DNA of 64,000 bases, from assembly GCF_012910905.1 (NCBI RefSeq), contig NZ_WTVN01000004.1:124001-188000 (forward strand). The letters run 5' to 3'. Below the pieces are notes generated by a model. That model did not search any database. It was given only the letters and a program-made list of their open reading frames with translations, and was not told the DNA's origin. The translations under genes and the position numbers were made by a program. Below, in pieces: positions 52,600 through 61,213 of this stretch (its first letter is position 1; every line of letters begins with the position of its first letter). Source of the DNA: Aromatoleum toluvorans (GTDB lineage Bacteria > Pseudomonadota > Gammaproteobacteria > Burkholderiales > Rhodocyclaceae).

Positions 52600-54795
52600 T
52601 CAAGCCGCCACCTTGACCCGCGCCCTGTGCAGTTTCTTGTAGCTGTCGATCAGGCGCTGGTGCCTGTCGAGGCCTTCCAGTTTCATGCTCGTTGGCGTCA
52701 AGCCGAAAAAGCGCACGCTGCCGTCCACTGACCCCAGCACGGCGTCCATCCGCGGGTTGCCAAACATCCGGCGGAAATTGACCACGTAATCGTCCAGTTC
52801 CAGGTCGTCGTCCAGCAGCACCTCCAGCACCACGTTCAAGGCCTGATAGAACAATCCGCGCTCGACCGTGTTTTCGTTGTACTGCAGGTAGGCTTCCACC
52901 AGCTCTTTCGCCGCTTCAAATTGCTGCAGGGCGAGGTTAATCAGCAGCTTCAACTCCAGAATCGTCAGCTGACCCCATTCCGTATTCTCGTCAAACTCGA
53001 CGCCGATCAAGGTGATGATGTCGGTGTAGTCGTCGAGTTGGCTGTCTTCCAGACGTTCGAGCAGTGCTTCCAGGCCGGCATCGTCGAGGCGGTGCAGGTT
53101 CAGGATATCGGCGCGGAACTGCAGCGCTTTGTTGGTGTTATCCCAGATCAGATCCTCGATCGGGTAGATTTCCGAATAGCCCGGTACCAATATGCGGCAG
53201 GCCGTTGCGCCGAGCTGGTCATACACCGCCATGTACACTTCCTTGCCCATGCCTTCGAGAATGCCGAGCAAGGTCGCGGCTTCGTCGGCATTGGAATTTT
53301 CACCGTGGCCGGAGAAATCCCACTCGACAAAATCGTGATCGGCTTTGGCGCTGAAGAAGCGCCACGACACCAGGCCGCTGGAATCGATGAAGTGTTCGAC
53401 GAAGTTGTTCGGCTCGGTGACGGCGTTGCTTTCAAAGGTGGGCGGCGGCAGATCGTTCAGGCCTTCAAAACTGCGACCCTGCAGCAACTCCGTCAGGCTG
53501 CGTTCCAGCGCCACCTCCAGGCTCGGGTGCGCCCCGAATGATGCAAACACCCCGCCGGTACGCGGGTTCATCAGGGTGACGCACATCACCGGGAACTCGC
53601 CGCCCAGCGACGCATCCTTCACCAGCACCGGAAAGCCCTGCTTTTCCAGCTCCTCGATGCCGGCCAGAATGCCGGGATATTTCGCCAGCACTTCGTGCGG
53701 CACATCGGGCAGGGCGATTTCGCCTTCGAGAATCTTGCGTTTGACTGCCCGTTCGAAAATTTCCGACAGGCATTGCACCTGCGCTTCGGCCAGCGTGTTG
53801 CCGGCACTCATGCCATTGCTGAGGAACAGGTTGTCGATCAGGTTGGTCGGGAAATACACCACCTCGCCGTCGGACTGGCGCACATAGGGCAGCGTGCAGA
53901 TGCCGCGCTCTACATTGCCGGAGTTGGTGTCGTACAGATGCGAGCCACGGAGCTCGCCATCGGCGTTGTAGATCTGCAGGCAGTAGTCGTCGAGTATTTC
54001 ACGCGGCAGCGCATCCTTGCGGCCGGGCTTGAACCAGCGCTCATCGGGGTAATGCACGAAGGGCGCGTTGGCGATGTCTTCGCCCCAGAACTGGTCGTTG
54101 TAGAAATGATTGCAATTCATCCGCTCGATGAATTCGCCCAGGGCCGAGGCCAGTGCGCTTTCCTTGGTCGCGCCTTTCCCATTGGTGAAACACATCGGCG
54201 AGTGCGCATCGCGGATATGCAGTGACCACACGTTGGGCACCAGATTGCGCCACGAAGCGATCTCGATCTTCATGCCGAGGCCGGCCAATACTCCGGACAT
54301 ATTGGCGATGGTCTGCTCCAGCGGCAGATCCTTGCCGGCGATATAGGTGCTCGTTTCCGACGCCGGGTTCAACGTCAGCAAGGCCTGGGCGTCGGCATCC
54401 AGGTTTTCGACTTCCTCGATCACGAACTCGGGCCCGGTTTGCACGACCTTTTTCACCGTGCAACGCTCGATGGAGCGCAGGATGCCTTGGCGGTCTTTTT
54501 CGGAGATGTCCGGCGGCAGCTCGACCTGGATCTTGAAAGTCTGCTGGTAGCGGTTTTCAGGATCGACAATATTGTTCTGCGACAGGCGGATGTTTTCGGT
54601 CGGGATATTGCGGGTGTCGCAGTACAACTTTACGAAGTAAGCCGCACACAAGGCCGACGAAGCCAGAAAGTAATCGAACGGCCCCGGCGCCGAGCCATCG
54701 CCCTTGTAGCGGATAGGCTGGTCGGCGATTACCGTGAAGTCATCGAACTTGGCCTCAAGACGAAGCTTGTCGAGAAAATTGACCTTGATTTCCAT
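52600..54795 (-). CDS. ycaO: OsmC-YcaO fusion protein
   Basis: 731 residues. The first about 150 form an OsmC-like domain (MEIKVNFLDKLRLEAKFDD; SAPGPFDYFLASSALCAAYF and ERCTVKK, the two redox cysteines). Residues about 170-560 form a YcaO domain (FTNGKGATKESALASALGEFIERMN; SAGNTLAEAQVQCLSEIFER), followed by a helical C-terminal part. YcaO domains use ATP to activate amide backbones; E. coli YcaO affects ribosomal protein S12 methylthiolation. No precursor peptide or RiPP dehydrogenase is adjacent, so the RimO-linked role is more likely than RiPP synthesis. The ATG at 54795 is preferred over 54834. Confidence 0.88.
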   Translation of the reverse strand: MEIKVNFLDKLRLEAKFDDFTVIADQPIRYKGDGSAPGPFDYFLASSALCAAYFVKLYCDTRNIPTENIRLSQNNIVDPENRYQQTFKIQVELPPDISEKDRQGILRSIERCTVKKVVQTGPEFVIEEVENLDADAQALLTLNPASETSTYIAGKDLPLEQTIANMSGVLAGLGMKIEIASWRNLVPNVWSLHIRDAHSPMCFTNGKGATKESALASALGEFIERMNCNHFYNDQFWGEDIANAPFVHYPDERWFKPGRKDALPREILDDYCLQIYNADGELRGSHLYDTNSGNVERGICTLPYVRQSDGEVVYFPTNLIDNLFLSNGMSAGNTLAEAQVQCLSEIFERAVKRKILEGEIALPDVPHEVLAKYPGILAGIEELEKQGFPVLVKDASLGGEFPVMCVTLMNPRTGGVFASFGAHPSLEVALERSLTELLQGRSFEGLNDLPPPTFESNAVTEPNNFVEHFIDSSGLVSWRFFSAKADHDFVEWDFSGHGENSNADEAATLLGILEGMGKEVYMAVYDQLGATACRILVPGYSEIYPIEDLIWDNTNKALQFRADILNLHRLDDAGLEALLERLEDSQLDDYTDIITLIGVEFDENTEWGQLTILELKLLINLALQQFEAAKELVEAYLQYNENTVERGLFYQALNVVLEVLLDDDLELDDYVVNFRRMFGNPRMDAVLGSVDGSVRFFGLTPTSMKLEGLDRHQRLIDSYKKLHRARVKVAA

Positions 54796-54910
54796 GCGGA
54801 ATCCTGAAATGGCGTGCAAAAAGTTGGCCGCCATTATCGCCGACCCACCGGTGGCAGTCAGCTATTAATCCGGCAATCAAACATATGAAGTCTGCCGAGG
54901 CACGGTGTTC

Positions 54911-55004
54911 CTCCCCCTTCAAGGGGGAGGTTAGGAGGGGGATGGGTTTCTGCGACGTCCGCCTAACCCATCCCCACCCCAGCCCTCCCCTTGAAGGGGA
55001 GGGA
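54911..55004. repeat. Inverted-repeat element (MITE/REP-like)
   Basis: Two palindromes, CTCCCCCTTCAAGGGGGAG and CCTCCCCTTGAAGGGGAGG, sit at the outer ends, with internal GGGGATGGGTTT and AACCCATCCCC arms pairing across a short centre. The whole 94-bp element can fold into one cruciform. It carries no ORF. Confidence 0.7.
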
Positions 55005-55119
55005 GTGTCCGTGCAGCGCTCAATCTGATATCGCCTAATTGCTTGCGGGGTTGTAAGCCGATAACGCGCCGGCCGTACCTATGCTCAGGCGACGGACGGA
55101 CGGGTTGTGCACCGCATCG

Positions 55120-55163
55120 TGACGCTTTTGTAAGGCGAAAACGCCCGATGGACAAAAGCGTCA
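55120..55163 (+). promoter_or_regulatory. Inverted repeat, candidate activator binding site
   Basis: Perfect 12-bp arms TGACGCTTTTGT (55120-55131) and ACAAAAGCGTCA (55152-55163), with an inner GGCGAAAACGCC palindrome. It lies about 95-140 bp upstream of the expected sigma-54 start site, the usual place for DmpR-class upstream activating sites. Confidence 0.55.
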
Positions 55164-55182
55164 GTGGGGAATTTGCCCCACT
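55163..55182. promoter_or_regulatory. Second inverted repeat before dmpB promoter
   Basis: AGTGGGG/CCCCACT around AATTTG, directly adjoining the previous repeat. Role unknown; could be an extra operator. Confidence 0.35.
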
Positions 55183-55230
55183 TTTCCACGATTTTCAAAG
55201 AGTCGCGCAAAAACAATAACTTGTCGAACA

Positions 55231-55246
55231 TGGCACGGCCGATGCA
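55231..55246 (+). promoter_or_regulatory. Sigma-54 promoter of dmpB-KLMNOP
   Basis: TGGCACGGCCGATGCA matches TGGCACG-N4-TTGC with one mismatch; GG and GC are exactly 10 bp apart. It is the best -24/-12 element in the window, 155 bp before the dmpB start. Confidence 0.8.
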
Positions 55247-55400
55247 TTAACAGGCCTGAGGGCGGCATAAGACGAATTGATTGATCGCCCCCAGTGACGA
55301 AACCGTCAGCCCCGGTTCCAGCGGCCCTGAGACGGCCCGAAGACCGGATGGCGGATGAGTCGCCGAGACCGTTCCACATAGAACAATGGAGACAAGAGAC

Positions 55401-56333
55401 ATGGCAATGACTGGCGTTCTTCGCCCGGGCCACGCCCAGGTGCGCGTGCTGAACCTGGAAGAGGCGGTGCAGTTCTACCGCAATGTGCTGGGCCTCGTTG
55501 AAACCGGCCGCGACGCGCAGGGCCGCGTGTATTTCAAGTGCTGGGACGAGCGCGATCACAACAGCTACGTGATCCGCGAAGCCGATCGTGCGGGCATCGA
55601 CTTCTTCGCGTTCAAGGTGCTCGACCGCGCCACGCTCGACAAGCTGGACGCGGATCTGCAGGCGTACGGGATCAAGACCGAGCGCATCCCTGCCGGCGAG
55701 ATGCTGGAAACGGGCGAACGCGTGCGCTTCGAGCTGCCGTCGGGTCACGTGATGGAGCTCTACGCCGAGAAGACCGCGATCGGCAACGGCCTGCCCATCG
55801 TGAATCCCGCCCCCTGGACGCGCCAGCGCGAGCATGGCATCGGACCGGTGCGTCTCGACCACACGCTGCTGTACGGCCCGAACGTCGCCGAGGTGCAGAA
55901 GATCTTCACCGAGGTACTGGGCTTCTACCTCGTCGAGCGCGTGTTGACACCGGACGGCGAAAACAACGCGGCGATCTGGCTGTCGTGCTCGCACAAGGTG
56001 CATGACATCGCGTTCGCCGAGTACCCGGAGAAGGGCAAGCTGCATCACTGCTCCTTCCTGATGGAGAGCTGGGAGCAGGTGCTGCGCGCGGGCGACATCA
56101 TGTCGATGAACAAGGTCCCCGTCGACATCGGTCCGACGCGCCACGGCGTCACGCGCGGCTGCACGATCTACGCGTGGGATCCCTCCGGCAACCGCTTCGA
56201 GACCTTCATGGGCGGCTACCAGCCCTATCCGGACAACACCGAGCCGCTGACCTGGACTTTCGACAACTTCGGCCAGGGCCTCGACTACCCGCAGCGCAAG
56301 CTCCACGAGACCTTCCTGACGGTCGTGAGCTGA
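55401..56333 (+). CDS. dmpB: Catechol 2,3-dioxygenase
   Basis: A 310-residue extradiol dioxygenase of the XylE/DmpB type. Fe(II) ligands are H154 (RLDHTLLYG), one of H215/H216 (KLHHCSFL) and E267 (NRFETFMGG). It cleaves catechol to 2-hydroxymuconic semialdehyde. It is the only ring-cleavage gene in the window and comes before phenol hydroxylase in the operon, an order less usual than dmpKLMNOPQB. The ATG at 55401 gives the family start (MAMTGVLRPGHAQVRV); 55386 would add five residues. Confidence 0.96.
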   Translation: MAMTGVLRPGHAQVRVLNLEEAVQFYRNVLGLVETGRDAQGRVYFKCWDERDHNSYVIREADRAGIDFFAFKVLDRATLDKLDADLQAYGIKTERIPAGEMLETGERVRFELPSGHVMELYAEKTAIGNGLPIVNPAPWTRQREHGIGPVRLDHTLLYGPNVAEVQKIFTEVLGFYLVERVLTPDGENNAAIWLSCSHKVHDIAFAEYPEKGKLHHCSFLMESWEQVLRAGDIMSMNKVPVDIGPTRHGVTRGCTIYAWDPSGNRFETFMGGYQPYPDNTEPLTWTFDNFGQGLDYPQRKLHETFLTVVS

Positions 56334-56345
56334 GGGGGCGGGGCG

Positions 56346-56612
56346 ATGAGCAGCCATGCGACCCCGGCCGGCTTCGACACGCGGCGCCGCTTCGTGCGCG
56401 TCACCGGCGAGCGCGCCAATGGTTTCGTCGAGTTCGATTTCGCGGTCGGCGAGCCGGACCTGGCGGTGGAGATGATCCTGACGCGCGAGGCTTTCGCCGA
56501 GTTCTGCGCACGCAATGCGGTGGAGATGCTCGCGCCGCAAGCCGAACCCCGCGACGCGGCGGACGACTGGGACTGGCGCCTCGCCGACGCGACCCGCACC
56601 CGCTTCAGATAA
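56346..56612 (+). CDS. dmpK: Phenol hydroxylase assembly protein, copy 2
   Basis: An 88-residue DmpK protein (RRRFVRVTGERANGFVEFDF; EPDLAVEMILTREAFAEFC), matching copy 1 at 21348. It begins 12 bp after dmpB and heads the intact phenol hydroxylase set. Confidence 0.88.
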   Translation: MSSHATPAGFDTRRRFVRVTGERANGFVEFDFAVGEPDLAVEMILTREAFAEFCARNAVEMLAPQAEPRDAADDWDWRLADATRTRFR

Positions 56613-56651
56613 ATAAAACGCGCCCCCGCGCGGGGCGCCACGGAGACTTCC

Positions 56652-57644
56652 ATGCAGATCGACCTTCGCACAGTGAGCATCCAGCCGCTGCGCCAGACTT
56701 TCGACCACCTCGCGCGCCGCTTCGGCGACAAGCCGGCGTCGCGCTACCAGGAAGGCAGCTACGACATCCAGGCCGCCGAGAACCTGCACTACAAGCCGAC
56801 CTGGGACCCGGACCAGGATCTGTACGACACGAAGATCACCAAGATCGTGATGAAGGACTGGTACGCGCTGAAGGATCCGCGCCAGTTCTACTACAGCACC
56901 TACACGCTGGCCCGCGCGCGCCAGCAGGACACGACCGAGGCGAACTTCGTGTTCGTCGAGTCGCGCGGACTCGCGGACATGCTGCCGCCGGCGCTGCGCG
57001 ACACCGCGCTGAACGTGCTGGTGCCGCTGCGCCACGCCGCGTGGGGTGCGAACCAGAACAACACGCTGATCTGCGGCTACGGCTACGGCGCCGTGTTCAC
57101 GCAGCCCTGCATCTACCACGCGATGGACAACCTCGGCATCGCCCAGTACCTGTCACGCCTCGGCCTGCTGCTCGGCGACACCGAAGCGCTCGACGCCGCC
57201 AAGGCGGCGTGGCTCGACGACCCGGTGTGGCAGCCGCTGCGCCGCTACGTGGAGGACACGCTGGTGCTGCGCGACCCGTTCGAAGTCTTCGTCGCGCAGA
57301 ACGTTGCGCTCGACGGCCTGCTGTATCCGCTGGTGTATGGCCGCATCGTCGATGACTTCCTGTCCGCGCAGGGCGCCTCGGCTGTCGCGATGCTCACGCA
57401 GTTCATGACCGACTGGTTCGACGAGACGAAGAAGTGGGTCGATGCGGTGCTGAAGGTCGCGGCGGCCGAGTCCGACGACAACCGCGCGGTGCTGCAGGAC
57501 TGGATCGCCGCGTGGAGCGCGCGGGCAGCGTCCGCGCTGCTGCCGGTGGCCGAGATCGCGCTCGGCGCCAATGCCGACGCCGCGGTCGGCGAAGAACTCG
57601 CGGGCTTCCGCACCCGCATCCAGAAAACCGGCATCACGATCTGA
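56652..57644 (+). CDS. dmpL: Phenol hydroxylase beta subunit, copy 2
   Basis: A 330-residue structural beta subunit (MQIDLRTVSIQPLRQTFDHL; QFYYSTYTLARARQQDTTEA). Full length and collinear with copy 1. It pairs with DmpN and DmpO in the oxygenase core. Confidence 0.95.
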   Translation: MQIDLRTVSIQPLRQTFDHLARRFGDKPASRYQEGSYDIQAAENLHYKPTWDPDQDLYDTKITKIVMKDWYALKDPRQFYYSTYTLARARQQDTTEANFVFVESRGLADMLPPALRDTALNVLVPLRHAAWGANQNNTLICGYGYGAVFTQPCIYHAMDNLGIAQYLSRLGLLLGDTEALDAAKAAWLDDPVWQPLRRYVEDTLVLRDPFEVFVAQNVALDGLLYPLVYGRIVDDFLSAQGASAVAMLTQFMTDWFDETKKWVDAVLKVAAAESDDNRAVLQDWIAAWSARAASALLPVAEIALGANADAAVGEELAGFRTRIQKTGITI

Positions 57645-57655
57645 GAGGCCCACCG

Positions 57656-57925
57656 ATGTCCACCGTATTCATCGCCCTGCAGGCGAACGAGGAAACCCGC
57701 CCGATCATCGAGGCGATCGAGATCGACAACCCGCACGCGGTCGTCAATCGTCAGCCGGCGATGGTGAAGATCGACGCGCCGAATCGCCTCGTGATCCGCA
57801 AGGAGACGATCGAGGAGCAGATCGGCCGCGCGTTCGACCTGCAGGAGCTGCACATCAACCTCATCACGCTGGGCGGCAACGTCGACGAAGACGACGAAAC
57901 GCTGACCCTGAGCTGGGCCGAGTAA
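57656..57925 (+). CDS. dmpM: Phenol hydroxylase effector protein, copy 2
   Basis: An 89-residue DmpM protein (MSTVFIALQANEETRPIIEA; FDLQELHINLITLGGNVDED). The ATG at 57656 gives the family length; the frame is open further upstream through dmpL but that is overlap. It couples reductase and oxygenase. Confidence 0.95.
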   Translation: MSTVFIALQANEETRPIIEAIEIDNPHAVVNRQPAMVKIDAPNRLVIRKETIEEQIGRAFDLQELHINLITLGGNVDEDDETLTLSWAE

Positions 57926-57961
57926 GCAGGCCGCATCGCAGGGTCAAACAAGGAGACCGTC

Positions 57962-59479
57962 ATGGATATGAAAGCAACGAAGAAGAAGCTCGGCCTGAAG
58001 GAAAAATACCGGGTGATGACGCGCGATCTCGGCTGGGAGCCGGGCTATCACACGAAGGAGGAAATCTTTCCGTACGCGACCTACGAGGGCATCAAGGTGC
58101 ACGACTGGGACAAGTGGGAAGACCCGTTCCGCCTGACGATGGACGCCTACTGGAAGTACCAGGCCGAGAAGGAGCGCAAGTTCTACGCGATCATCGACGC
58201 GCACGCGCAGAACAACGGCCACCTGAATATCACCGACGGCCGCTACCTGTCGGCGCTGAAGGTCTTCCTGCAGGCGATCAGCCCGGGCGAGTATGCCGCG
58301 CACAAGGGCTTCTCGCGCGTCGGCCGCGAGTTCCCCGGCGTCGGCACCCAGGTCGCATGCCAGATGCAGGCGATCGACGAGATTCGCCATGCGCAGACGC
58401 AGATCCACGCGCTGTCGAACTACAACAAGTACTACAACGGCTTCCACGCCTTCGCCGATGCGCGCGACCGCATGTGGTACAACACCGTCGCCCGCTCGTT
58501 CTTCGACGACGCGATGTCGGCCGGCCCGTTCGAGTTCATGATCGCGATCGGCTTCTCGTTCGAGTACGTGCTGACCAACCTGCTGTTCGTGCCCTTCATG
58601 TCGGGCGCGGCCTACAACGGCGACATGGCGACCGTGACCTTCGGCTTCTCGGCGCAGTCCGACGAGGCCCGCCACATGACGCTGGGCCTCGAGTGCATCA
58701 AGTTCATGCTCGAGCAGGACCCGGACAACCTGCCGATCGTGCAGGGCTGGCTCGACAAGTGGTTCTGGCGCGGCTTCCGCGTGCTGGGCCTGGTGAGCAC
58801 GATGATGGACTACATGCTGCCCAAGCGCGTGATGTCGTGGCGCGAGGCGTGGGAGATCTACGGCGTCGAGAACGGCGGCGCGCTGTTCAAGGATCTGGCG
58901 CGCTACGGCATCCGTCCGCCCAAGGGCTGGGACGACGCCGAGAAGGCGACCGACCACATGTCGCACCAGATCATGCTCGGGCTGTACCAGTGGAGCTTCG
59001 GCACCTCCCTCCATTCGTGGATCCCGTCCGACGAAGACATGGCGTGGCTGTCGGCGAAGTACCCGACGACCTTCGACAAGTACTACCGGCCGCGCTGGGA
59101 ACACATCCGCAAGCTCGCCGCCGAGGGGAAACAGTTCAAGAACTTCGGCCTCGCCAAGCTGTGCCAGACCTGCCAGTTGCCCATCGTGTTCACCGAGCCG
59201 GACGACCCGACGATGGCCTGCCATCGCGAGACCACCTACAAGGGCGAGAAGTACCACTTCTGCTCGGACGGCTGCCAGCACGTGTTCGAGAACGAGCCCG
59301 AGAAGTACATCCAGGCCTGGCTGCCGATGCCGGCGCTGTTCGCGGAACTCGAAGGCGACATCGGCAAGTGGATGGACTGGGTGAGCCTGCGCGACGGACA
59401 GGACAACGGCGACTACGTGGGTTCGGTCGACCAGCGCAATTTCGAGCAGTGGCGCGGCCTGGCGACGTCGAACAGCTGA
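57962..59479 (+). CDS. dmpN: Phenol hydroxylase alpha subunit (oxygenase), copy 2
   Basis: A 505-residue diiron subunit of normal length with E110, E140, H143, E201, E235 and H238 as ligands. The C-terminal 180 residues missing from copy 1 include LCQTCQLPIVFTEPDD and KYHFCSDGCQHVFENEPEKY, a zinc-type motif also found in TmoA relatives. It hydroxylates phenol and methylphenols to catechols. It is the intact counterpart of the truncated gene at 22959. Confidence 0.97.
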   Translation: MDMKATKKKLGLKEKYRVMTRDLGWEPGYHTKEEIFPYATYEGIKVHDWDKWEDPFRLTMDAYWKYQAEKERKFYAIIDAHAQNNGHLNITDGRYLSALKVFLQAISPGEYAAHKGFSRVGREFPGVGTQVACQMQAIDEIRHAQTQIHALSNYNKYYNGFHAFADARDRMWYNTVARSFFDDAMSAGPFEFMIAIGFSFEYVLTNLLFVPFMSGAAYNGDMATVTFGFSAQSDEARHMTLGLECIKFMLEQDPDNLPIVQGWLDKWFWRGFRVLGLVSTMMDYMLPKRVMSWREAWEIYGVENGGALFKDLARYGIRPPKGWDDAEKATDHMSHQIMLGLYQWSFGTSLHSWIPSDEDMAWLSAKYPTTFDKYYRPRWEHIRKLAAEGKQFKNFGLAKLCQTCQLPIVFTEPDDPTMACHRETTYKGEKYHFCSDGCQHVFENEPEKYIQAWLPMPALFAELEGDIGKWMDWVSLRDGQDNGDYVGSVDQRNFEQWRGLATSNS

Positions 59480-59547
59480 TCCCCCATACAAAAGAGGATG
59501 CGCGGCGTGCTGCATGCGCGCCGCAGCCCGATCTCAAGGAGACAATC

Positions 59548-59904
59548 ATGACCGTAGCAGCAACCAAGGAATACGTCGGCGTCGCGCGCGACCGCGTCGG
59601 GAACTTCAACGGCAAGCAGCTGGTGTATGCAAGCTGGGATCACCACCTGCTCTTCGCCGCGCCCTTCCTGCTGTACGCGGCGCCGCAGATGAGCTTTCGC
59701 GAGCTGGTCGAAGGGCCGCTGACGGCGCTCGTGCAGCCGGACCCGGACGGCGCCGCGATCGACTGGACGCAGGTCGAGTGGCTGAAGTCGAACCAGCCCT
59801 GGACGCCGGACTTCGAGCGCAGCCTCGCGGACAACGGCATCGGCCACAAGGACCAGATCCGCTTCCGCACGCCGAACCTGACGACGCTCGCCGTCGCTGC
59901 CTGA
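59548..59904 (+). CDS. dmpO: Phenol hydroxylase gamma subunit
   Basis: A 118-residue DmpO protein (YVGVARDRVGNFNGKQLVYA; WDHHLLFAAPFLLYAAPQMS). It completes the (DmpLNO)2 oxygenase. The ATG follows CTCAAGGAGACAATC. No counterpart exists beside copy 1. Confidence 0.95.
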   Translation: MTVAATKEYVGVARDRVGNFNGKQLVYASWDHHLLFAAPFLLYAAPQMSFRELVEGPLTALVQPDPDGAAIDWTQVEWLKSNQPWTPDFERSLADNGIGHKDQIRFRTPNLTTLAVAA

Positions 59905-59914
59905 GGACCGGGCA

Positions 59915-60976
59915 ATGAGCTACGAGCTGACCATCGAGCCGCTCGGCCAGACGATCCCCATCGAGGAAGGGCAGACCATCCTCGATGCGGCGCTACGCGC
60001 CGGCGTGTACCTGCCGCATGCGTGCTGTCACGGGCTGTGCGCGACCTGCAAGGTGCAGGTCGTCGACGGCGAGGTCGATCACGGCGAGGCGTCGAGCTTC
60101 GCGCTGATGGATTTCGAGCGCAACGAGCAGAAGACGCTGGCGTGCTGCGCGACGGCGCAAGGCGACATCGTGATCGAGGCCGAGATCGAGGAGGACCCGG
60201 ACGCCGAGAACCTGCCGGTGCGCGATTTCACGGGGACCGTGAGCCGCATCGAGACCCTGACGCCGACGATCAAGGGCGTGTGGATCAAGCTCGACGACGC
60301 GGAGGGGATGCGCTTCCAGGCAGGGCAGTACATCAACCTGGAACTGCCGGACGGCATCGGCAGCCGCGCATTTTCGGTCGCGAGTGCGCCGTCGGGGTCG
60401 GGCGAGATCGAGCTGAATATCCGCATCGTGCCGGGCGGGCAGGGCACGCGCTATGTGCATGAAACGATGCGCGTTGGCGAGCGCACGAAGATCTCCGGGC
60501 CTTACGGGCGCTTCTTCGTGAAGAAGTCGGCCGACGTGCCGGTGGTGTTCATGGCCGGCGGCTCCGGGCTGTCGAGCCCGCGCTCGATGATCCTGGATCT
60601 GCTGGAAGAAGGCTTCGAGCGGCCGATCACGCTGGTGTACGGCCAGCGCACGCGCGAGGAGCTGTATTACCACGACGAATTCCTCGCGCTCGCCGAGCAG
60701 CATCCGAACTTCCGCTACGTGCCGGCGCTGTCGCACGAGCCGGCGGATTCGGACTGGCAGGGCTTCCGCGGATTCGTGCATGAGGCGGGGAAGCACCACT
60801 TCGACAACGACTTCCGCGGACACAAGGCCTATCTGTGCGGCCCGCCGCTGATGATCGACGCGTGCATCACGACGCTGATGCAGGGGCGGCTGTTCGAGCG
60901 CGACATCTACACCGAGAAGTTCATCTCGGCGGCCGATGCGCAGCAGGTGCGCAGCCCCTTGTTCAAGGCTATCTGA
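59915..60976 (+). CDS. dmpP: Phenol hydroxylase reductase
   Basis: A 353-residue reductase with an N-terminal [2Fe-2S] domain (CCHGLCATC, fourth Cys in LACCAT), FAD-binding RAFSVASAP and NAD-binding VFMAGGSGLSSPRSM, ending in the usual FISAAD region. It transfers electrons from NADH to DmpN. It lies 10 bp after dmpO and is followed by a terminator at 61012. Last gene of the operon. Confidence 0.96.
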   Translation: MSYELTIEPLGQTIPIEEGQTILDAALRAGVYLPHACCHGLCATCKVQVVDGEVDHGEASSFALMDFERNEQKTLACCATAQGDIVIEAEIEEDPDAENLPVRDFTGTVSRIETLTPTIKGVWIKLDDAEGMRFQAGQYINLELPDGIGSRAFSVASAPSGSGEIELNIRIVPGGQGTRYVHETMRVGERTKISGPYGRFFVKKSADVPVVFMAGGSGLSSPRSMILDLLEEGFERPITLVYGQRTREELYYHDEFLALAEQHPNFRYVPALSHEPADSDWQGFRGFVHEAGKHHFDNDFRGHKAYLCGPPLMIDACITTLMQGRLFERDIYTEKFISAADAQQVRSPLFKAI

Positions 60977-61011
60977 GCCGCAATTTCCTCTCCTCGCGGC
61001 TTGGTGTTTGT

Positions 61012-61044
61012 GCCCGCCCCGAGCGATCGGTGGCGGGCTTTTTT
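61012..61044 (+). terminator. Rho-independent terminator after dmpP
   Basis: GCCCGCC/GGCGGGC stem with a 13-base loop, followed by TTTTTT. It separates the hydroxylase operon from the second meta operon. Confidence 0.85.
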
Positions 61045-61079
61045 ATGTAGCGAGGGCAGGCGGGCGGCCGGGCAGATGG

Positions 61080-61126
61080 ATACCGAAAAGGTATCGTGTG
61101 GCAGAAATAAAGGTATTGGACGGTAT
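61080..61126 (+). promoter_or_regulatory. LysR operator pair, copy 2
   Basis: ATACCGAAAAGGTAT (61080-61094), 17 bp, then GGTATTGGACGGTAT (61112-61126), the same arrangement as at 38418. The linker sequence differs, so the two boxes are conserved while the DNA between them is not. Confidence 0.8.
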
Positions 61127-61144
61127 ATCTCACCGTTCATAGAC
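61116..61144 (+). promoter_or_regulatory. Sigma-70 promoter of second meta operon
   Basis: TTGGAC (61116-61121), 17-bp spacer, ATAGAC (61139-61144). The -35 is inside the proximal LysR box, matching the DUF1302 promoter. Confidence 0.55.
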
Positions 61145-61213
61145 TGGTCCTCAAGCGCGGGATGCAGCGAGCACGCCGCGAACGGATAACAGCGACAAGG
61201 AGCGAGGGTGACC

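Larger units (their letters stand above)
54796..55400 (+). other. Intergenic control region upstream of dmpB
   Basis: About 605 bp containing the inverted-repeat element, two further inverted repeats and the sigma-54 promoter, each listed separately. No gene is seen. Confidence 0.6.

Noticed and set aside
57571-59904. 777-codon plus ORF whose end is DmpO
   Set aside because: Only the last 118 codons, from ATG 59548 with a good ribosome binding site, are DmpO; the rest is an out-of-frame reading of dmpM and dmpN.
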